Assembly (NCBI GenBank): GCA_030730365.1
Contig: JANQVJ010000004.1
Span: 13,856-49,877 of the forward strand
Direction of reading: 5' to 3'
DNA from: Verrucomicrobiales bacterium
GTDB lineage: Bacteria > Verrucomicrobiota > Verrucomicrobiia > Verrucomicrobiales > DEV007
Length of the DNA: 36,022 nt
A program made the position numbers and the translations under genes. The stretch's first letter is position 1. Each line of letters begins with the position of its first letter. Positions 1-7,416 of the stretch are shown one piece after another. Below the pieces are notes generated by a model that was not told the DNA's origin, did not search any database, and saw nothing but the letters and a program-made list of their open reading frames with translations.

Positions 1-82
1 GGCCGCGTCGCCTGGCGCGGCACCCCCGAGCGAGTGGCGTGGAAGAGTTGAGCGGCAGTCAACCTGTCATGGCGCGAAGCGC

Positions 83-175
83 GGTAGGGACGGTTCGCCG
101 AACCGCCCGTCGTTGAATCCTGGTCGCACAAGGCGGACGCCCCGGCGGAAGGTCGCCCCGCGGTGCGTCCCTACC
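83..175. repeat. Inverted-repeat element near the window edge
   Basis: GGTAGGGACG at 83-92 is the reverse complement of CGTCCCTACC at 166-175. An inner hairpin arm pair lies at about 91-105 (CGGTTCG/CGAACCG). The stretch 1-218 holds no coding region that I recognise. The layout resembles the GC-rich dispersed hairpin repeats common in intergenic DNA of this group, but there is no second copy in the window to prove that it is dispersed. Confidence 0.4.
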
Positions 176-218
176 AGGAAAATCAACCGACAGGGACGCC
201 GCACCGGCGCAACCTTCT

Positions 219-701
219 TCACTCCGGCTTTTTCCCGAACTCATCGAGGGCGCCCCAGATGTCGGGACCACCGGCTTCGAGGGGCTCTTCCTCATCTTCG
301 TCTTCCGCGAAAGAGACGAAGTGGGCTTTCGGACAAAGATGACCGTCATCCTGATCGTCGCAGCGCGGATTCGGCGGCAGCCCGAGGAGAAAGTCCTCTC
401 GGATGATCTCCTTCAGATCGATCGTGCGCTGGCCCGGTTCGAGGTCGACCTCAGAGGACCAGTCGGGGAAATCGGCATCAAAGTCGAAGAACTCGAGACA
501 GGTCCCGCACTGGAGCTGAAAGGGGGCGCGGAGCGAGCCGTTCAGGACGACGACTTCTTCAAAGGCGTAAAGGTCGGCACGGTAATGAACCGGGCCCATC
601 GGCTGAATCGAGTCGCCGGGCGGGAGATCGAAGATCGTGACGGGGAACTCTCCCTCGAGGTGGAGGCCCTCATCGGGGATATCGGAGATAAAAATTTCCA
701 T
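219..701 (-). CDS. DUF177 / YceD family protein
   Basis: This is a 160-residue soluble protein. It has the DUF177 pattern: an N-terminal beta-rich part, a central QCGTCLEFF cysteine pair, an acidic middle, and the closing motif DLKEIIREDFLLGLPPNP, followed by further cysteines in PRC and HLCP. Bacterial YceD is linked to 23S rRNA accumulation and is usually encoded just before rpmF (ribosomal protein L32). No rpmF is visible in the 218 bases left here. I chose the ATG at 701 because the family motif starts almost at once (MEIFISDIP); an upstream extension to 761 is open but unlike the family. The gene diverges from araB with 132 bp between the starts. The family call is fairly sure; the rRNA role is inferred from the family. 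Confidence 0.8.
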   Translation of the reverse strand: MEIFISDIPDEGLHLEGEFPVTIFDLPPGDSIQPMGPVHYRADLYAFEEVVVLNGSLRAPFQLQCGTCLEFFDFDADFPDWSSEVDLEPGQRTIDLKEIIREDFLLGLPPNPRCDDQDDGHLCPKAHFVSFAEDEDEEEPLEAGGPDIWGALDEFGKKPE

Positions 702-833
702 GAGACTGAGGAACTGAACGTGAAGGACCGTCGGCTTGCAACCGCTACTAGCGCATCTCACGAGGAAAAATATCCGCAGTGACGCCGCACTCAGGGGTTG
801 AAAGGCGGGTCGGCATCTCCTATAGCCTTTCGC

Positions 834-2528
834 ATGAGTCGCTACGCCATCGGTCTGGACTACGGCACCAATTCGTGCCGGTCCCTCCTCCTTGATCTCG
901 ACACCGGGGAAGAACTCGGGTCGGTCGTTTTCCCCTATCCTTCGGGCAAGCTAGGCATCCTTACCGATCCGTCAGACCCTCACGTGGCGCGGCAGCATCC
1001 GCAGGACTATCTCGATGGCATGGTCGCAATCATCACGGGAGCCCTCGCCCAGGCGAAGGAAAAACGGCCCGACTTTAACCCATCCGAGGTCATCGGCATC
1101 GGTGTCGATACGACCGGGAGCACGCCTATCCCTGTCAATGCCGACGGCACTCCGCTCGCGCTCACGCCGGAGTTCGCCGACAATCTTAATGCCCACGTCT
1201 GGCTCTGGAAAGACCACACCGCCTACGAGGAAGCCGCCGCGATCACCGCCCTCGCGGCCGAAAAGCGCCCCCAATACCTCGCCAAGTGCGGCGGCATTTA
1301 CTCGAGCGAGTGGTGGTGGAGCAAGATCTGGAGATGCCGCAAGGTCGATGCGCTTGTTTTCGCCGCCGCCGCCTCGTGGGTGGAGCATTGCGACTGGCTT
1401 CCCGCCGTCCTGACGGGGAACGAGCGCCCCGACCGCATCAAGCGCAGCGTCTGCGCCGCTGGGCACAAGGCCATGTTCGCCGAGGCCTGGGGCGGACTGC
1501 CCGATGCGGAGTTCCTTGCTGAGCTCGATCCGGCTCTCGCCGAGCTGCGCGAGCGGCTTTACTCGACCGCGTATTCCTCGGATACCAAAGCGGGGGATCT
1601 CACGCCCGAGTGGGCCGACAAACTCGGACTCCCCGCCGGCATCCCCGTCGCGGTCGGAGCCTTCGACGCCCACATGGGCGCGGTGGGATCCGGGGTAAAG
1701 GCGGGCACGTTGGTAAAGATTCTCGGGACGAGCACCTGTGACATCACCGTGCTGCCCGACGATGCTCCTCTCGGCGACGTGCCAGGCGTCTGTGGCGTTG
1801 TCGATGGCTCGGTCCTGCCCGGGCACTATGGAATCGAAGCCGGTCAGTCGGCCGTGGGGGACATCTTCCTCTGGTTCGTGAATCACCTCGTGCCCGATTC
1901 CTACGGCGCGACCGTGAATGAAAAATTCGTCGAGATGGAGCGACGCCTTTCTGTCATGAAGCCGGGCGAGACCGGCCTTCTCGCCCTCGATTGGAACAAC
2001 GGCAACCGCACCATCCTCGTCGACACGCGTCTCACCGGACTGATCCTGGGCCAGACTCTCCACACCGAGGCGCACGAGATCTATCGTGCCCTCATTGAGG
2101 CGACGGCGTTCGGAGCCTTGCGCATCATCGAGCGCATGGAAGAGCACGGCATCGCCATTCACGAAGTCGTCAACACCGGCGGCCTCGCGGTGAAGAATGC
2201 CACCCTCATGCAGATCTACGCCGACATCCTCGGACGCCCCCTCAAAGTCGCCGCAAGCGAACAGACCTGCGCCCTCGGCGCGGCCCTCTTCGGAGCCGTC
2301 AGCGGCGGGAGCGTGAGCCTCGAGGAGATCCAGCAAAACTGCTGCCGCATGCGGGATCAAATTTATCTACCGATAACTGATAATCAAGCGGTTTACGCAA
2401 AAATTTACGCTCTTTATAAAACGATCCACGACGCCTTTGGGGTGGCAACCTGGCAGGGGTCCCTGGCCGGAGTGATGAAAGAACTCATCGCGATTCGTCA
2501 GAGACAGCGGCAACACGGGGGCGGGTGA
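834..2528 (+). CDS. araB: Ribulokinase (FGGY carbohydrate kinase)
   Basis: This 564-residue protein is full length for ribulokinase, which phosphorylates L-ribulose with ATP in cytosolic L-arabinose catabolism. The N-terminal FGGY domain opens with GLDYGTNSCRSLLLD and has the substrate-side motif GIGVDTTGSTPIPV. The ribulokinase-type SSEWWWSKIW segment, the KILGTSTCD segment and the C-terminal ATP-binding pattern GGLAVKNATLMQIYADI followed by CALGAALFGA are all present. The ATG at 834 puts the kinase fold at residue 3; an in-frame TTG at 798 adds residues unlike the family. No araA, araD, transporter or regulator lies next to it, so it is an isolated catabolic gene in this window. The C-terminal 40 residues are less typical but remain in frame. 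Confidence 0.9.
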   Translation: MSRYAIGLDYGTNSCRSLLLDLDTGEELGSVVFPYPSGKLGILTDPSDPHVARQHPQDYLDGMVAIITGALAQAKEKRPDFNPSEVIGIGVDTTGSTPIPVNADGTPLALTPEFADNLNAHVWLWKDHTAYEEAAAITALAAEKRPQYLAKCGGIYSSEWWWSKIWRCRKVDALVFAAAASWVEHCDWLPAVLTGNERPDRIKRSVCAAGHKAMFAEAWGGLPDAEFLAELDPALAELRERLYSTAYSSDTKAGDLTPEWADKLGLPAGIPVAVGAFDAHMGAVGSGVKAGTLVKILGTSTCDITVLPDDAPLGDVPGVCGVVDGSVLPGHYGIEAGQSAVGDIFLWFVNHLVPDSYGATVNEKFVEMERRLSVMKPGETGLLALDWNNGNRTILVDTRLTGLILGQTLHTEAHEIYRALIEATAFGALRIIERMEEHGIAIHEVVNTGGLAVKNATLMQIYADILGRPLKVAASEQTCALGAALFGAVSGGSVSLEEIQQNCCRMRDQIYLPITDNQAVYAKIYALYKTIHDAFGVATWQGSLAGVMKELIAIRQRQRQHGGG

Positions 2529-2536
2529 TGGAAAGA

Positions 2537-2568
2537 GGGAGTGAGGGAGTGAGGGAGTGAGGGAGTGA
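2537..2568 (+). repeat. Four tandem copies of GGGAGTGA
   Basis: The 8-mer GGGAGTGA is repeated four times without change, starting 8 bp after the araB stop. It is followed by a G-rich tail. It looks like slipped-strand expansion of simple sequence. It is too short and too regular to be a CRISPR array, and it has no hairpin. Confidence 0.8.
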
Positions 2569-2607
2569 GGGGGAGGCGGGTCTCCAGTGGTGCAGTCGGA
2601 GATGCAG

Positions 2608-3500
2608 TCAATACATCGGTAACACTTTTGGGTCAGTACATCGGTAACACTTTTTGAGTTGGGGTTACACTTCTGGGTTGATTCTGAGGCTACATGACGA
2701 GCCGGAGACCTCCGGTTCGTCACTAGCTTTTCCCCGCGGGGGAACTTTTTCTTGTTTTTACGGTTTTTGCTTTTGCCGCTATACCTTTGCCGGAAACGAG
2801 AGGTTGAAAGCTCTAAGTAAGCGGTTCCAGGTGGCCGAGCAATAGATTGGCGAAACGGACTTCGACCAAGTTGTTCTCGATCGGGGCCAGCCCCACGTTC
2901 CAACCGCCCAGGCTCTCGGACAGGAAGATTCTATCGCAATGATAGCAGATCGTGCTTCTGGTTGACTCGTCGCGATTCCATCGATCCATAGTCAAGGCTG
3001 TCGGGCAACCCCTGATATGGTCTCGGCGAGGGCTCATAGACTTCGGCCGCCGCTTACGCGGCTGGGTAAGGCCGGCACGCTCAAGAACGCGTTTGAAGCT
3101 GCTCTCACACGGAGTGTCACTCGGATGTTTTCTTCGGAAGAGTTCCCGGATCTTCACCGGGCCCCAATGTGGATGAGCTTGTTTGAGACGGACGATTTCA
3201 CAAATGACTTCCTCGGACAAGGCCTCCGCATGTCCTTTCGGCTTCCGACTGAGCTCCTCAAGCCCTCCAGCGCCTCCTTTAAGAAATCGCTGCTGCCATT
3301 TGTAGCCGGTCTTTCGACTAATGCAGTACTCGCGGCAGAGCTCGCCGAAATGCTGGCAGGTGAGGGATTTCATCACAAATTCGATTCGTTGGTCCATTTT
3401 TTGGGTTTCTTTCCATGGCATCCGGAGCATTCGCAAAAGCGGAGGTCCTTCGCCAGTTTGTCACCCATGTTCTGAACTCTTTTTGTTACCGATGTATTGA
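2608..3500 (-). mobile_element. IS481-type insertion sequence remnant
   Basis: The element is 893 bp and is bounded by perfect 16-bp terminal inverted repeats: TCAATACATCGGTAAC at 2608-2623 and its reverse complement at 3485-3500. The left end carries a second, direct copy of the terminal motif (TACATCGGTAACACTTTT at 2612-2629 and again at 2637-2654), which may be a subterminal transposase-binding site. Inside is one transposase reading frame on the minus strand that lacks its catalytic middle. Full IS481-family elements are usually longer than 1 kb. I see no direct target-site duplication outside the repeats, which fits rearrangement after insertion. The right end lies in the 3' part of a glycosyltransferase gene. 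Confidence 0.75.
2813..3421 (-). pseudogene. IS481-family transposase with deleted DDE core
   Basis: This 202-residue reading frame starts like an IS481 transposase (MPWKETQKMDQRIEFV). It continues through the helix-turn-helix region (FGELCREYCISRKTGYKW) and the linker HPHWGPVKIRELF up to about RKRRPKSMSPRRD. It then jumps directly to the typical C-terminal tail (DRIFLSESLGG, VGLAPIENN, VEVRFANLLLGHL). The roughly 150-200 residues between, which hold the DDE integrase core, are missing, so it cannot be catalytically active. The frame is nevertheless uninterrupted, so a DNA-binding protein could still be made. The ATG at 3421 was chosen because it matches the family start. The 5' end overlaps the run-on reading frame of the neighbouring glycosyltransferase. 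Confidence 0.75.
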
Positions 3501-4440
3501 ACCTAGACCCGAATCGGAAAAAGGGGGAAGCCGAGGCGAGGGCGAGAGAGTCGGCGAGGCAGCCGGTCAGGTAAAGGGGGCCGCCGAGCCGCAGATACTT
3601 GTGCGAGATCAGCTGCCACCCGGAGCGGTTTTTCCACGGCAGGAGCCAGGCGGGATAGCGGAAGAGCATCTGGTAGTTCCCCGCGAGGGTGCGCACTTTG
3701 CGGCGCTTTTCGTGGAGAGGCTCGAACGTTTGCGGATCGTAGGCGATCGCACTGGGCTCGAAGAGCACGCGCCGACCCCGCACGAGTGCGCTCATGGGCA
3801 CAACCACGTCATCGATGAGGGTGTCTTTGGGGATAGGGTGATAGTCGTCCCGGCGTATCGCATAGATCGCCCCGGTGCAGCCGATCACCGAGTCGAGTTT
3901 GGATTTCTCGTGGCGAATCCATTTTTCGAGCCGCCAGTAGAGATCGATTCCCGCAGCGGGACGGTCCACGGACGGCTCGATCATGAGGCATCCGCTGACG
4001 GCCGCCGCCTCCGGAGTGCTTCGGAGCCTTTCCACCAGTTTATCCGCCGCTTCGGGAGCGAAGCGCTGCTGGCCATCGCCGAAAATGAGGATCTCTCCGG
4101 TGGCCAGCTCTGCCGCGAGGTTGAGAGCGGCGGCTTTGCCCCTTTGCTCTATTTGCTCCAGAATCCGGATCGGGAATCCGGGATCGATCGCGCGGGCCTT
4201 GGATGCGGTGTCGTCACTGCAACCGTCGCAGACGAGAACCAGTTCACATTCTCCCGCATAGTTGCTTTCGGCGAGGTTCAGGATGCGGCGGGAGATTCTG
4301 GACTCTTCGTTGTGGACGACGAGAATAAAAGAAATCGAGGGAAGCCGCCCGGCGGGAGACGAGTCGGGCACCTTGCGTGACGGTCGCACGAAATTGAGAA
4401 TCCGCAGGACGATGGGATACCCCGCGAAAGCATACAGCAA
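3373..4440 (-). CDS. Family 2 glycosyltransferase, 3' end replaced by IS
   Basis: This is a membrane-type GT2 of the cellulose-synthase-like group. The GT-A domain shows FILVVHNEES, LVLVCDGCSDDT (nucleotide side), ILIFGDGQQ (metal-binding acidic motif), VIGCTGAIYAIRRDD, LIDDVVVPM (acceptor acids) and RRKVRTLAGNYQ. True homology runs only to about base 3501 (residue 313). From there the frame enters the IS repeat and ends in IS sequence, so the normal C-terminal membrane helices are lost. At the 5' end the frame is open to 4536 and codes a first membrane helix (FWIPALVFWLGLALL), but it has no ATG or GTG; the TTG at 4440 would cut this helix. Both ends are therefore damaged and I think it is a pseudogene. 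It would have built exopolysaccharide. Confidence 0.7.
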   Translation of the reverse strand: MLYAFAGYPIVLRILNFVRPSRKVPDSSPAGRLPSISFILVVHNEESRISRRILNLAESNYAGECELVLVCDGCSDDTASKARAIDPGFPIRILEQIEQRGKAAALNLAAELATGEILIFGDGQQRFAPEAADKLVERLRSTPEAAAVSGCLMIEPSVDRPAAGIDLYWRLEKWIRHEKSKLDSVIGCTGAIYAIRRDDYHPIPKDTLIDDVVVPMSALVRGRRVLFEPSAIAYDPQTFEPLHEKRRKVRTLAGNYQMLFRYPAWLLPWKNRSGWQLISHKYLRLGGPLYLTGCLADSLALASASPFFRFGSRFNTSVTKRVQNMGDKLAKDLRFCECSGCHGKKPKKWTNESNL

Positions 4441-4467
4441 AAGGGCAAGTCCCAGCCAGAATACCAG

Positions 4468-4783
4468 TGCGGGGATCCAGAAAGCAGGTTCGTGGATTGG
4501 ACGGTTGGAGTGCGGAACAGTGACGGGTCCGAAGTGTTAAGAAACGCGGACAAAAAGGGGTTCGATACACCGCAGCGGGAGCAGGGCAAATCAATTGAGA
4601 AAAAATTTTCGTTTCCGATAGGTAGACGTTTGGCAGACAGTCTAGCCGACTTGAATTCGATTCCGATTCCGTCTTTGCGGTTTGATTTCCCCCCGTTCCA
4701 TCGGAAGCTCAGGCACCTTGGGGGGGACGACGTATTCCGAAAACCGCGAAGAAGTCACACTCTCACCTTCCGGAATTTGCCTC
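4468..4783. other. Intergenic region between divergent glycosyltransferases
   Basis: No gene was recognised here. The left part (to about 4536) is the in-frame leader of the damaged GT2 on the minus strand. The middle has an A-rich stretch (GAGAAAAAATTTTCG at about 4598-4612) and a G7 run at 4720-4726. It probably holds the promoter of the plus-strand glycosyltransferase, but I cannot define its boxes. Confidence 0.4.
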
Positions 4784-5917
4784 ATGGACCTCACCTTCGT
4801 ATTTCCTTGCCTGAACGAAGAAGCGACGATCGTTTCCTGCATCGAAGCGGTTAAGCAGTCTTTGGACGGGGGGGGGGCCGCCCTCCAGTATGGGATCGTC
4901 GTTGCCGATAACGGAAGCACGGATCGCTCTGCCGAACTGGCGAGGAATGCCGGCGCCCGTGTCGTTCCCGTAACGGAGCGGGGCTATGGCGCGGCTCTGC
5001 GGGGCGGCATCGCGGCGGCACAGGGAACCTATGTCATGTTCGCCGATGCGGACATGACCTATGTCTACGAGGACGCCCTCCCGCTCTATCAAAAGGCGGT
5101 CGAAGTGGATGCCGACATGGCGATTGCCTCGCGGATGCGAGGCACGATCGAGCCCGGGGCGATGCCTCCCTTGCACCGATGGCTCGGCACGCCCGTCCTT
5201 ACGGTCCTGATTAACGTGCTCTTCCATGGACGGCTCTCCGACTGCAATTCCGGCTTTCGCTGCATCCGTAAAACGGCCTACGAGACCTGGGGGATCCGCG
5301 CCAGCGGCATGGAGTTCGCCTCGGAGCTTCTCATCAAGGCTTTGAAACACAGGGCGAAAACCGTCGAGATCAAATCAGGCCTGCGGCGCGGACCTGAAGG
5401 CCGGGTGGCTCATTTGCGCACTTGGCGGGACGGGATGCGTCATCTCCTCTTCATCCTCTCGGAGCGCCCCCGGCTCTTTGAGCTGGGCGGGCTCGCGGTG
5501 GTGGTTCTCAGCTCGCTCCTGCAGGGGCTCGCGATTCTTCTCGGACCCACCCAGTTCGGTGAATTTAACTTTTTCGACATGCATTCGAAGGCTCTCCTCC
5601 TCCTCGCAGGGATCACCGGGATGCAGTTTTATGTCTTCGGGTGTATTCTTTTTCTTCGCGAGAGGGGAAAACCGATGGCGCTGACCGCTTTGCTGATTGG
5701 CATCGAAGAGGCCCCTTTGTTTTTCCTGCTTCTGAGCATCCTCGTCCTCGAATTCCTGCTTGTCGGCGGGGTGGTTCTTAACTGGGTTATGAACAACTTT
5801 GCAAATCTGGATCTGGCGAATGTGATTTTTGGCGGGATTCACTTCCTCGGGTTGCCCCTCATGCTTGCCATCGCCCTGTTGGGCCTGCATGTCTTTAAGA
5901 AGAGCGGGGAATCCTGA
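4784..5917 (+). CDS. Family 2 glycosyltransferase, polyprenol-phosphate type
   Basis: This 377-residue protein has an N-terminal GT-A domain and a C-terminal membrane region. Motifs are VFPCLNEE at residues 6-13, VADNGSTDRS, the metal-binding YVMFADADMTY, ASRMRG, and LSDCNSGFRC, which is typical of dolichol-phosphate-mannose-synthase-like enzymes. After about residue 215 come four or more hydrophobic segments. It probably moves a sugar from a nucleotide donor to a polyprenyl phosphate or lipid carrier at the inner membrane; the sugar is unknown. The ATG at 4784 starts just before the first motif. A TTG at 4682 would add residues unlike the family. A run of ten G at 4868-4877 lies early in the gene. 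The gene sits among damaged exopolysaccharide genes but looks intact. Confidence 0.8.
   Translation: MDLTFVFPCLNEEATIVSCIEAVKQSLDGGGAALQYGIVVADNGSTDRSAELARNAGARVVPVTERGYGAALRGGIAAAQGTYVMFADADMTYVYEDALPLYQKAVEVDADMAIASRMRGTIEPGAMPPLHRWLGTPVLTVLINVLFHGRLSDCNSGFRCIRKTAYETWGIRASGMEFASELLIKALKHRAKTVEIKSGLRRGPEGRVAHLRTWRDGMRHLLFILSERPRLFELGGLAVVVLSSLLQGLAILLGPTQFGEFNFFDMHSKALLLLAGITGMQFYVFGCILFLRERGKPMALTALLIGIEEAPLFFLLLSILVLEFLLVGGVVLNWVMNNFANLDLANVIFGGIHFLGLPLMLAIALLGLHVFKKSGES
4868..4877 (+). repeat. G10 homopolymer inside a glycosyltransferase gene
   Basis: Ten consecutive G encode Gly-Gly-Gly and the first base of Ala at residues 29-32, between the first two GT2 motifs. Loss or gain of one G would shift the frame and remove nearly all of the enzyme. 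Such tracts in surface-sugar genes are known phase-variation sites in other bacteria; here that role is inference only. Confidence 0.9.
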
Positions 5918-6171
5918 TTACTGATGATTCTGTGTTTTGGATGTTTTCAGGAGAGTGCCGGCATTTGGATTACCAACGAAGTGAACTGCCGCATCACCCC
6001 TGACCGATGAAGACCGCGCTCCTTTCGTGAGTTTGCTCATGGCCCTGCTCGCAGAGCGACGGAAAACTGGACGGGTCGCGGGTATTTGATGCGATCTTCA
6101 TTCGTCACGGGAAAACGGGTTCCTTTCAAACAGGATCTTTCCGCTTCGCCTTGATTGCCGATCGGCGTCGC
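5918..6171. other. Intergenic region, no gene recognised
   Basis: This 254-bp stretch lies between the plus-strand glycosyltransferase and the minus-strand SGNH-like fragment. I found no family-like protein in any frame and no strong hairpin with a T-run. It may be debris of the same decayed locus. Confidence 0.4.
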
Positions 6172-6900
6172 CTAATCATCGGGCTCTAAAGTTCCGGAAT
6201 TTAGATGGGCCTTCATCCAGACTTTCATGCGCGCGGTGATGACGTCGCGACCTTTGGTGTTCGGATGATACGGATCGGAAAACAACTCGTGTTGCGATGT
6301 CGCATCACCGAGGTCAAGGAACGAGAAGCCGTGCAATCGGCATGTGTCCCTGATCTCCTTTCGAATGGCAGCGTAGGGACTCTTCGGGTTGGTGAGATCG
6401 TGGAATTCAACATACCGGTCCGTGCACGGCAGGAGCACGACCGAGACCGCCTTGATTTTCAACTCCCGCTGCAAAACGTCAACATGTTGAAACGCTCCAA
6501 AGTCAAACGTGTAATCCCGCGCCAAAGAGCGCAGCAGCGTTTCGACCTCGGGGGGCATCTCCCCGTGGTAGATCAAACTCACGTCGTTCCTTTCCGAAAC
6601 CGACCCAACGACTTGGGCGAGACGTTTTTTAAAAATGCTCGACCATTGACTGGTGGTCGACCGCCCTGCGTGACTGAGAGCAGGAAAGTCCTCCAATTTC
6701 CGGACCACACCACTTCGGTAAGTGAGGTATCGTCTCGATTTCTCCGCCCGGTAACCACCCAAGTTCAGATCGTCTTTCCCGATGATCAGGACCACTTGCT
6801 CGGGAACCGACCCTGTTGCCCTCGAATAGTGCTTCAACATTGCGGCGGAAGCATCCAGAGTCGCCGAACCGTGCGAGAGCGAGACCATCGGAATCCGAGC
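6172..6900 (-). pseudogene. SGNH/GDSL-hydrolase-like fragment without N-terminus
   Basis: About 242 residues resemble the C-terminal two thirds of SGNH-fold esterase or acetyltransferase proteins of polysaccharide loci. VSLSHGSATLDASAAML and PEQVVLIIGKDDL fit the helix and strand after the catalytic block, and the closing DPYHPNTKGRDVI has the Asp-x-x-His pair typical of the C-terminal catalytic dyad. The N-terminal part with the GDS serine motif is absent. The frame stays open upstream to 7176, but that part is only the antisense of another gene fragment, so the break is near 6890-6900. The family call is moderate; loss of the serine block argues that the product is inactive. Confidence 0.5.
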
Positions 6901-7155
6901 CTCTCGGTCATCGGCGTCCTCGAGGCGGGGCAGTCCGTCGCCCCCGTCTCGGCGATGCTGGACGAAGGTTGTGAGGTCGTGGCGGTCGAGTCGTCCGAAC
7001 TTCTCAAGTACTCGTGCAACGCCTTCCAGGAGGCGGTGAATGGATCCGATATTTCTATCGTGTGTGTGGGGACCCCTTCGACTCTCTCGGGATCGCTCGA
7101 CCTTGCCTATGTCGAGACGGTCTCCCAACAGCTCGCCGGGGCGCTGAGACGCAAG
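6890..7155 (+). pseudogene. Rearranged nucleotide-sugar 6-dehydrogenase fragment
   Basis: One open frame codes two recognisable pieces of a UDP-glucose/GDP-mannose 6-dehydrogenase, in the wrong order. First comes a middle-domain piece, RNPSLSVIG to ESSELLKYSCNAFQ, matching the helix normally written AELVKYADNAF. Directly after it comes an N-domain piece, GSDISIVCVGTPS to GSLDLAYVETVSQQL, matching the NAD-domain VCVGTPS motif, which should precede the other piece by about 100 residues. There is no Rossmann start, no catalytic Cys block and no stop of its own; the frame runs on into the neighbouring repeat. It must be a nonfunctional relic, left by deletion and rearrangement at an exopolysaccharide locus. 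Confidence 0.6.
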
Positions 7156-7165
7156 GACGCCCCTC

Positions 7166-7256
7166 AGGCACGACATTCCTGTCGTGCTTTTGGGCAGGCG
7201 GTTGACTTAAGGTAGCCGACAGCGCAAGAGGTGGACAGGAATGTCCACCCTCCTTG
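7166..7256 (+). repeat. 91-bp double-hairpin dispersed repeat, copy 1
   Basis: The unit holds two hairpins: GCACGACA/TGTCGTGC with a TTCC loop at 7168-7187, and GTGGACA/TGTCCAC with a GGAA loop at 7231-7248, joined by a 43-bp spacer. A nearly identical copy lies in inverse orientation at 35923-36013. It resembles REP/BIME-type extragenic repeats. It ends two bases from the 3' end of the tRNA-Leu gene. Confidence 0.85.
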
Positions 7257-7258
7257 AA

Positions 7259-7339
7259 TACCGGCGGCGGGACTCGAACCCGCACTTCGTTGGAAACTCG
7301 ATTTTGAATCGAGCGCGTCTACCATTCCGCCACACCGGC
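7259..7339 (-). tRNA. tRNA-Leu (anticodon CAA)
   Basis: Read on the minus strand this is an 81-nt class II tRNA. The acceptor stem is GCCGGTG with CGCCGGT (two G-U pairs) and the D arm is GGCGGAATGGTAGACGCGC. The anticodon stem CTCGA/TCGAG encloses loop TTCAAAA, giving CAA. A longer variable arm and the T arm GCGGG-TTCGAGT-CCCGC follow. The discriminator is A and no CCA is encoded. The identity is clear from the anticodon together with the leucine-type long variable arm. The 3' end abuts a hairpin repeat. Confidence 0.93.
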
Positions 7340-7416
7340 TTTGAGTCATGGGGAGCTAGAGTTTAGCGGCGGGCGGCGGGAAATCAAGACGGGATGTGGG
7401 AGGGCAAAGGCGCTCT

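Noticed and set aside
972-2360. Long open frame on the minus strand opposite araB
   Set aside because: It mirrors a well-recognised kinase, has no family motifs and is rich in Arg, Gly and Ala, as expected for the antisense of GC-rich coding DNA.
2537-2568. Possible CRISPR array
   Set aside because: Units are 8 bp without spacers; this is simple tandem sequence. No CRISPR array or cas gene was seen anywhere in the window.
2600-3510. Target-site duplication around the IS remnant
   Set aside because: The TCAA/TTGA next to the repeats are inverted and only extend the terminal repeat; no direct duplication is seen.
7164-7349. Short minus-strand frame across tRNA-Leu
   Set aside because: It is a translation of the tRNA gene, a common artefact.
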